In this document: one piece after another, positions 51,901-60,700 of the stretch
How the letters are laid out: the number at the start of each line of letters is the position of its first letter
How positions within the stretch are numbered: position 1 is the stretch's first letter
Assembly (NCBI RefSeq): GCF_011397635.1
Contig: NC_064771.1
Span: forward strand, 13,207,379-13,271,378
Source: Epinephelus fuscoguttatus
Taxonomy: Eukaryota > Chordata > Actinopteri > Perciformes > Serranidae
Reading direction: 5' to 3'
DNA: 64,000 bases
Made by a program: the position numbers and the translations under genes
The notes under the pieces: model-generated
The model's input: only the letters and a program-made list of their open reading frames with translations
Told to the model about the DNA's origin: nothing
Databases searched by the model: none

Positions 51901-52213
51901 ACGTAATGTCACAGCTTTCTGGGGTTTATGTCCAAGTCCAGATCTAAAGTCATCAAATCTGTGACTCAACTTCAAGTCATGTACACCTCTAGTTTTAATG
52001 ACTTGAGCAGACTCTGACAACTCTGACAGGAAGACATTATGCAGTACCTTGAATGCCAACATGAGCTCCAATGTATTTCTTATTCCCACGGTCCTTTCTC
52101 CGCAGGCCTCCTCTCTCCTCAGTCTCCTTCTCTTCAGTAGCCTCTGCCTCCTTTTCTCCTCCCAAATCATCCTCTGTTTTCCTCTTCCTTGCTCCTCTCT
52201 TTTTTGGAGCCAT
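48937..52213 (-). CDS. endonuclease IV-type AP endonuclease (Nfo/APN1 family), complete, seven exons
   Basis: Base-excision repair enzyme of the trinuclear zinc family that cuts DNA 5' to abasic sites and trims blocked 3' ends. Exons: 52048-52213, 51312-51521, 50963-51145, 49792-49923, 49486-49590, 49208-49328, 48937-48997. Every junction is GT/AG and in phase, giving 325 residues and TAG. All nine ligands of E. coli Nfo can be placed: H113, H153, E189, D223, H226, H260, D270, H272, E302. Their spacings match E. coli except one loop shorter by three. Supporting blocks are [39 protein letters not shown] and PLILETPG. Residues 1-45 are a lysine- and acid-rich tail starting [12 protein letters not shown], probably a nuclear localisation signal (inference). 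The ATG has A at -3 and G at +4. The gene is divergent from tnrc6b. Confidence 0.95.
51562..51995 (-). repeat. hAT-related MITE in intron 1 of the endonuclease IV gene
   Basis: The left edge 'cagaggtgggatcaagtcatt' and the right edge 'cttcaagtcatgtacacctct' are the reverse complement of the ends of the element at 30893-32478. Interior 'aagtcacaagtcag' words are typical. It fills most of the intron between 51522 and 52047. Confidence 0.6.
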
Positions 52214-52640
52214 GCTATCAAGAGAAAGTGTGAAACCGCAGCTATGAATATGCAAATATATGCAAAAGATTGTTTATGGCTTTAGTGGCTAATTAGAAAT
52301 GTGCATTTGGGAGGGCTATGCACCTCCGAAGCACAAACAGTGGTGCTAAGTTTGACTTGTCAAAAGTTTATGAAGGTCAAATGCGTCTTTTATGCATCCC
52401 TCCCGGCAGCAGCCAGCCACTCAGAGGGCTTCCACGCAGCTGCCACAGGCTGGCCATTGGAGACGCTTCATGCTGAGCAGCAAAATGGCCGCCCGTCAAC
52501 CGACTGACTCCACAGCGCTTTGAAATTTAAATTCTTCTGCACATTAGGGTTTACACTATTACAACATTAGTACTTATTTACGAACCAGTAGCTTGTTACG
52601 CGTGTGTTTTCATCATCTGCCACTTACTTGACTGTCCGCT
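52214..52640. promoter_or_regulatory. probable shared head-to-head promoter region of the endonuclease IV gene and tnrc6b
   Basis: The interval holds ATTGG at 52456-52460, a CCAAT box on the - strand, and AAAATGGCCGCC at about 52482-52493, resembling a YY1 site. Both suit a TATA-less housekeeping promoter. The transcription starts are not defined by sequence alone. The TTG-initiated frame reaching 52255 is not used because the first ATG is at 52213. Confidence 0.4.
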
Positions 52641-52759
52641 CAGGCGTCGCTGTTCTTGTAGCCTCGACGAATGCCTCAAAAAGCTAAAAAAAAATCGCAC
52701 TGAAGCACTTTAGCTAAGCTAGCTAGCACGCTAGCTTTTCTTCATATGTGATTCCAGAG
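52641..52759 (+). other. tnrc6b: candidate non-coding first exon of tnrc6b
   Basis: The sequence ends attccagag|GTGAGT at 52759/52760, a strong donor. It lies just beyond the promoter-like segment and on the right strand to splice to the acceptor at 54762. The 5' edge is arbitrary. A first exon elsewhere between 52.6 and 54.7 kb is possible. Confidence 0.3.
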
Positions 52760-54761
52760 GTGAGTAACGTTCGCTTGAGACGTGCGTAATATGTCTCAGC
52801 CTTTTAACAGTTCATAATTTGTATGCATGCAAAATGACTGCAACATATTTGCTAATAAAATGTCACGCCAGTGCGTTTTCCAGCCAAGCTAACGCCGTTA
52901 GCTCGGCTACTTGTAGCTTCTGTCAGTCGGTAACTTAGCTAACGTTCGCTAGCATTAGCACTGGTGTCGCTGTATCTGTGGTTGTGCATTAGCAGAGGAG
53001 GATATATGGCTCAAGGCTCGGTGTATTTGCTGTTAAGGACCGTTGTGTACACAGAACAGAGTAGTTGCCTAACATTTACTTACGTTGGTTGACAGCTGGT
53101 TGAGCTCGATAATTTGTTAATGTGCGCGCTGATCTGTGTCTGCGTATTTTACAAGTAAGGGCAGAAACCACTCCTTAATGTTAGCCGTCGACGAAATATT
53201 TTACCAGCAGCTGCTGTTAAACTTGTCGCCTCTGTAAACTTCCAAGTAGTTACAGGGATGAAGGTGGGTGGCTGTTAACCTCAACGCTAAACCGTTTATT
53301 GACGTTAAGCGTGTTTAATCACCTGTGTCTTCGATTTTTATAAAACGTTTTTCCCAGTTTTAGCAAGAGAAAGCTCAGCTCTTCTAATGCTATAGTGTTA
53401 GCTACCTAAATGCGGATGAGCTTGTGATAACGTTGACAGGACAACAGGTACGGTAACATTTGCTGGTGTAGTTTACATCAGTGACTTGGAGGGTGGCTTG
53501 GCAGAGCTGAATGCAGATTTGACAGCTCGTAATAACATATTACTCAGGTCGGGCTTTCTGATCCGCCAGGCCTGAGGTCAGAAATGCTTCAGGGAGGATG
53601 TCAGGTTCTTCGTATGTGAATCCCGTCAGCTGGAAATGTTGTGGCACTATGCAAAAACGAAACCTACTAAAATCAGACACCATCAGGGCGTAGCACTTAA
53701 GTAAGTTCATGCATTTGAACCATCTGTTCTCTTCTAAGTTAATGAACAGACGATTTTCAACATGGTAACACGAGCCTAGATATTCTGTGGGGTTTTGGTT
53801 ATTGTCATGTTCGAATGTACTGGTAAATTAAATGGGTGGTTTCTCTGCTACAATACAGTAGAGTGACAATATTTTCTAAGCCTGTTAGACTGTAAAGCCA
53901 AGTTTGACTTAGAGTGAATGCTTTAACCTGTTGGACTATCATATTGCTACATTATTTATAGTTTTCTTTGGGAAAAAAATCTTGTATATGACTATCGTAT
54001 AAAGCATCAACATCTAACGCTATAATCATTCTAGAATTTTTCAATATTTATCAGTATTGAGGTATCCACTCAGAAAGATTTGTCCATCACATTGGCAGCC
54101 TGCTTTACGTTGTTATATTGGGAATTTAAAATGACAATGCATAATTTGGTGTTCTTGTGTTGCCCATGCTTCTTGTCTCACAGCTGTTAAAGAGCCTAAT
54201 CTGAAGTATTTGCTCACACTCCATCTTAGAAACACTTAAAGCATAAGCATGGGTCTCAGATCTTTATTCGACCACTTGTTATTGCTTCCAAAGCCACATT
54301 CAGACTCACTCGGTCTGCTGACAAGATGAGTTGTTGGCTGACTTAATCAACCCCCAACACCATCTAAATTGGTTGGACTACCAGTGTGATCAGCTTATGG
54401 AGTGATGTATGCGTATGATAGGGATAATTACTGTGTTTGTTGCCCACATGTCCAGCATTATTCTTAGCTCAAGCACCTGATGGCTGCTGATTCCTCCAAT
54501 CGAGCATGCAGTCCATTGTCGCTTACACACATGGATGAAGGCTCACGTGGCCACGAGCCTCCATCCACAGTGCGACTGTTATAACGTCTTTTATCCTTTG
54601 ATTCTTGCTTCAGTCATCATTAATTGTTGGTCTTTGTGTTTTGAGCAGTGGTTTACTCTATGGTTAAAAGCCACTGGCTATACCCAAAAAGCAATCAGTG
54701 ATTTTAAAATGGTGAATGAGTGGCCACATTTTGGAATACCCCTCTTGTTTTTTTTCTCTAG
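52760..54761. other. inferred 5' intron of tnrc6b
   Basis: Two kilobases without recognisable genes. 52860-53470 is rich in 'gctaacg' and 'gttagct' words and moderately CpG-containing, so it could be part of the promoter region. The acceptor 'tttttttctctag' at 54749-54761 is good. Confidence 0.4.
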
Positions 54762-54794
54762 AAGAAAGGAGTATTGGGACAGGAGCAGTAGTTC

Positions 54795-57700
54795 ATGGAA
54801 GACAAGAAAAGGAAAAAAGACGAAAAAAGGAAAAGGGAAGCCTCTCAGAAGGTGAGCATGTTTAAAATGACTTGCAAGCTCCCCTATCTAGGTTTAACAC
54901 CACTGAAAAACACTCCATTGCCTTGCTCAACAGCAGTTTGAGAACAGATCATGTTATATTATTTTGAGAGTATATTGTTGGACTTACAGTTTATGATTAG
55001 ATGCGAAAATCTTGGAACTGAGTTAGGATGATACTGGATGATACTGCATTTATATTTTCTAACTTTAAGGCTGTATTGAAAGGACTTCCACAATAGTCCC
55101 ACTCCAATAGAACATATGCATAGATAAACCTGGATGTGTAAATGAGAATTTTTAAGGGTCTCAACTAACTTGCACCTGCTGGAGGCACACGTACCAACAG
55201 CACTTACAATTGTTGGCAGTAGCTGATTTATTTGGTGGCACAGAATGAATGAATTGTTGTTGAACTGTTGTGCTTGTTGCAATTAATTTTGTCATCCTCA
55301 AGTGTGCCACCATTTTGTAAGAGTATAGATTTAATTCCCATCTATATCCTATCATATGTTGGTTTATGACAATATGAGTACATAGTCATATTGTTATACG
55401 TTATATGATGCTGTCAGTTGTTCACCTCAAATAGTTTTATTATTTGGGAAGGTAGCACTATGTCATTTTAAAATGGAGCTTTGTTATTCTAAAAGGGACT
55501 TACGTTTCTTTTAACATGTGGATAAAGTAAATCCTCTTTGGAAACAGGTCATTGCATTAAGCACAAATCTGAAAAATGCAGTTAACCCCAGGAAGTGTTT
55601 CAGGTTGCACTGTTCTGACAATTTAAAATAACATGAAAAGAAGACCAAACCGTGACAGTTATAATCAGTGTTTGGATAACATCTGTCAGTGTTGTGAGAA
55701 TACTGTTTAAAACCTGACAAGTCTCAACAATGTGATCTATTTATTATCCTGGCGCTCCTAGACTCAGATGAAACCACAAACACAGATTCATTCTTGTGAA
55801 CCCTTATGTCTTGTTTTATACTTATTTTTCATTTTAGCCCAGCACATGTTTTACTGATGTTTGACACTTGTGTCCTCTTTGAAAGAATGATTCAGTAACT
55901 AATGTGTTTTTTTTCCTCATCATTTTAGGTCACAGAACAAAAAAACAAAGGTGAGCAGCACAGTGATGTATGTATATATGTTAAGATATACTGTAGATGT
56001 CATGCATTTGCTTATCTTATCTCATGTTTGACATTTGATATTTTTATTTTCAGTTTTATTGAGTATTTTTGTCCAAATGGATTATGATAGTATGTAAATT
56101 GAAGTTATTGGATTTTACATTTCTGGCAAAACACTTCATGGCTTTTCTTAATTGGCCTTTGCAACACGTTGATGTTGAAGTTTTGGGGGGAAAAATAAGC
56201 TGAAAGGAACGCTCATGAACCCAAAATAATCTGCATTAGGGAATTCTATGTAGCATCTTCCATTTCCTAATCTTTTTCATACCAATATATGGTTAGTGCT
56301 CACATTTACATTTACATTTTTTTTTGTACAGATTTCTCTCTTATGTAACACTTTTTCATCTCCTCCGTTTCTCTCTCTGCCCTGCCCTTCCTGCAGTGCC
56401 AGACTTGACCAAGCCGGCGTCTGCCCAGTCTCCTGCCACTCAGAGCAGCTCTGCCTCCCCCAGCCCTGGACCCACCCCCTCTGCCTCCCCATCCCCAGCC
56501 ACCTTGGGCACTGGCAGTGCTGCCACCCCGTCACAGGGCGGCAACAATGCCAAGCGCCTGGCGGTGGCTAACGGACAGCCCACCTCCACCACCATTTCTT
56601 CCTCCACCGCTGGCGGCCCCAGTGCTGCCGGAAACGGCAGTACAAGTAGCGGAGGCGGAGCCCAGGCGCCTCAGCAGCAACCTCGCTACATGCCGAGAGA
56701 AGTGCCGCCGCGATTCCGCTGCCAGCAGGACCATAAAGTGCTACTGAAGAGGGGTCAGCCGCCACTGTCCTCCATGCTGCTGGGAGGAGGAGGAGGAGGA
56801 GGAGGGGATGGCCCCAATGCAAACATGGCTGCTGTCTCAGGTAGGTGTTAATAATACTGTAGGTCACATTTAAAATTGATTGAATTCCACGCAAAGATTA
56901 TTTCGATAATTTCCTTTTGACCCCTAAGTCTCTTTCGTGGGATTTGCTTTTTCAGATTCTGGTGCAGCTGCCTCCTCATTGGCCCTCACCTCATCATCAG
57001 TTGCTGCTTCTACTACTACTTCTAATTATGCAAATTCCATGTGGGGGGCGAGCTCAGGCAGCCAGGCCTCCTCTCAGGGCAGGGAGAAGGTGATTGTCGA
57101 TGGCAACGACCTGGAGGAGTGGCCTAGCATCGCTGGCAGTGATGGGGGAGGAGCTTCTTTCACCACCGCTGGAGGAGGCAGCAGCAACAACGGAATGCCT
57201 GTGAAAAGCATCAGTGCCTCTGGCAACCAATCCTCACCCACTTCCTCGTTCTCTTTGCCCAATGAATGTATGCAGTCGTCCAACGGTGTGGCGTGGGGGA
57301 TGGCTGCCTCCCAGGGTCATCTTGGAGGAGGGAATGCAGTAGCTGCAGCTGGGCCTCTGCTACAACAACCCTCCTCACTTTCCAAAGCCTCCACTGTGCC
57401 AGGGAGCCATGATGCCAGTGGCCCCGTTGACGGCAGCAGTGGGATTCCAGGTGCCAACTTCAATCCAAATGCCAACCCTTCGGCCTGGCCTGCCCTGGTG
57501 CAGCAGGATGGGCCCGCTGCTGCAGTAGAAGGAGGTCCGTCTTCCTTCCATCACCAGGGCCCTGGAGGGTCTTTGTCTGCCAACAACTCTGCTTCCCTGG
57601 GCCTTGGGCTGGGAGGTGGGGCAGTCGGGGTGCTGGGGGGTCACCCACCTTTATCTGTGAATCAATCAAGTACCCATCAGCGGCAACTTCACCAAATGCA

Positions 57701-60700
57701 ATCCAGAGACAGAGAGATGGGAGGAGGGAAGTGGGACAGCGAATCAGCGGGACCAAAAATAGCAGGGGGAGAAGGGATTGGGGGAGGAATGGACCGTGGT
57801 GTGGGAGGAGGTGAGATGAGTGTGGGAGACCACAGCCTTGCCTCCTCATGGAGAGGCCAGTCTTCTTTCCCTGCAGCTAACTCCAAAACAGGAGCCTCAA
57901 GGACTGATGGATGGGAGGGTGGAGGAGGTGGCACAGGTGGATTCGGAGCTGCTGAAGGGGATAATGGGACATCGGGTTGGGGGTATCCGAGTTCCACTAG
58001 TGGGGTTAATGCTTGGGGCAGTTCTGGAACTGCAGGAAACGGTAGTCAAACCTCCGGGGTATCTCAGGGAGGGTGGGGGTCATCAGGAGTAGGAGGGGAG
58101 AGAGGAGTTTCTGGTGGTGATTGGGGTAGTAGCTCCACTGGTATTGGTGGTGCTAATCCAGGAGGTGAGAGTATGGGTGGAGCCTGCAGCAGTAACAGCA
58201 GCAGTAGTGGGGGCAGCACAGCTGGCAACCCCCCTGCCACCTCCACCTCTTCATCAACAGCCACCACTATGACCAGAGCTTGGGACAATCAGAAGGGAGA
58301 GAGTGAAACAGGGGAATGGGGTGCGGGAGTAGACGGACAGGGAGCACAGGGAGGATCTTCATCCAGTGGTGGAAATTCCAGAAACAGCAGTCACAGTCGT
58401 CCTCGCCGCCCTTCACCTAATGCTGAAGTTGCCTTACAGAACCTGCTCAGCCGGTCTGATCTGGACCCTCGGGTCCTGTCCAACACAGGCTGGGGCCAAA
58501 CACAAATCCGACAAAACACGTCCTGGGACTTTGAAGAACATGGAGGACAGAGTAAAGGTGGATCATCATCAGCTACATCAAAACACCCAGCTTCTCTTGG
58601 TGGTGGTTCTCAGTATTCTGGTGGACCCAGGACTCTAATCAATGATTCTTTGGGTCCAGGGGTCAATCCGTCCCTGGTTCCATCTGCTGGGTCCTCCGGA
58701 GAGGGCTGGGAGAGCAGCAGCAACAGTAGCAGTAGTGGGGCCTCTCTGTCTGGGAGAGCCCCACCACCTTCAGGCCCCAACATGAGAAATCTTGGCGTCT
58801 CACAATCTGGGCCAGTGACCACAACGGGACCTGGTATGGGGTCAGGGGTAATGCCAGGACATAGCCAGCAGGGGAAGGCTACAGGCTGGGGTGGAGGAGG
58901 AATGGGTGTTGGGGACGGCCAGCAGGCCAAGGGTTGGGGGACTGAGGAATGGAGAGACAGTAGTAGAGGAGGAAATGGTGGAGGATGGGGTGATCATGGG
59001 CAACAGAACGACCTAGCGAGTGGAGGCTGGGGAGGAAATCAGGAGGAGAAAGGGACAGGGGGATGGAAAGAAATGGGAGGAAATGGAGGAGGAGGTGGGT
59101 GGGGATCAGGACAGAAGGCTGGGGCAGGTAGGGACTGGGGAGAGCAACAGTCCAAATCAAATAGTGGAGGAGGGGGATGGGAGGATGAGAGGAAGAACGG
59201 AGGAGGAAACTCAGGTGGGGATTCAGGTGTGGGTGGTTGGGGGAGCTGGGATGATGGTGCTCCCCGCAGAACCTGGGGAGCAGGGGGCACAGGGGGAGGA
59301 GGCAGTGGAGGAGGGGGGATGGGTGTTGTTGGGGGCATGGGGTCCAAATCCCATCAAAGTTGGAGTGGAGGAAACAAAATGCACCAGATGCCAAACAGCC
59401 AGTCGGGCTCCATCACAGGCCCGCAGGCACAACTGCAACAGCAACAATCACAGCCCCGCAATCAGCATCCACAGCGACAGCAAGCATTGGACCAAGGGGC
59501 TATGCAAGGGGGCGGGGGGAGGAAACCTCAAGCCCAGAATCAGAACCAAAGCTCAGGCTGGACCTCGGGGCCCATCCCTGGTGGCTCCGTAGGATGTGGA
59601 AGTGGATCTGAACCAAGTGGCTGGGAGGAGCCCTCGCCACAGTCTATAAGCAGGAAGAATGAGATAGATGATGGAACATCAGCATGGGGAGACCCAACCC
59701 ATTACAACTACAAGCCGGTCAACCTGTGGGATAAAAACAGCACCCCTGCTGGCCAGCAGCCTCCGGCCCAGACTCAGGCGCAACAGCAGCAACAGCAACA
59801 GCAGCAGCAGCAGCAGCAGCAGGCACCTCCAATACAGCAGCAGCCTAGCAGGCAGGCTGCAGGGCTCGGAGGTAACAGAGACTTTAACACTGGCCATGGA
59901 CCTGGAAAAACTTCAGCTATTAGTAAGACACCTCAAACTATGAATTTAAAAATATTATTTTGATTTTGAAATTGTCATGAAGAAAAAAAACAGCCATAAT
60001 TCATTCGTTGCTAGAATTAAGTGAGATTTTTTTTTTTAAAAAATTTTAGTAAATTTAGTAGTAACTTCAGTTTAGTAATTTTAGTAAAGATAATTGAGTA
60101 CTTTTTTACCTGCTTTCAGAAAAACTGAAATATTATTTAAACCTTTGACTTGTATTATAAGATACTGTTGTGTGTTAAAGCTATCATCAGGCAAATCAGT
60201 CATGAAGCTCAAGTAAACACTAATATCGAATACAAAGTCTACAGTCGCGTTCACATAGAGCACAAGGTTTAGAACCACAGTTTGTCATGTGGTAATTTTG
60301 CTGGAGGAAGTTGAAAAGTATTACTAACTTGCACAATGCTAAGGAACCAGATTCCTGAAATAAGAAAACAATCTCCCATTAAGTAATAGTAATCAGAAGC
60401 ACTGGGGTCACACTGCCCACGCGAGCAGTGATGCTCAGGTAGGGTTAGCTGCTGCACAGCTGTGGAACATGTAGAGAATAGTCCTACCTATTTTTCCACA
60501 TGATGTAAGTGGTTTTAAGCACAATAGACAGTTAAAATGGACTTTTGATAATCATACTGACATAGTACCACATTTCACAAGTTTCAATATCTTTATTTCT
60601 CACAGACATGAAAAAAATATATTTATGTTTAACTCAAACACTTTTCTGTTTTCTATTTCTGTTTCAAAATAGAAGTGCTCCGACAACGTTTCTGTGGACT

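Noticed and set aside
52214..52255. A 14-residue longer N-terminus for the endonuclease IV protein
   Set aside because: The frame opens with TTG at 52255. The first ATG is at 52213, with good context (A at -3, G at +4).
54535..54794. Upstream coding sequence in the frame reading into the first tnrc6b exon
   Set aside because: That frame is not the tnrc6b frame. The tnrc6b frame has a TAG at 54789-54791.
58879..59394. 171-residue antisense open frame over tnrc6b
   Set aside because: It is Pro/His/Leu-rich low complexity, the mirror of GGA-rich coding sequence, with no family features. The same applies to 57460-57849 and 59039-59347 on the - strand.
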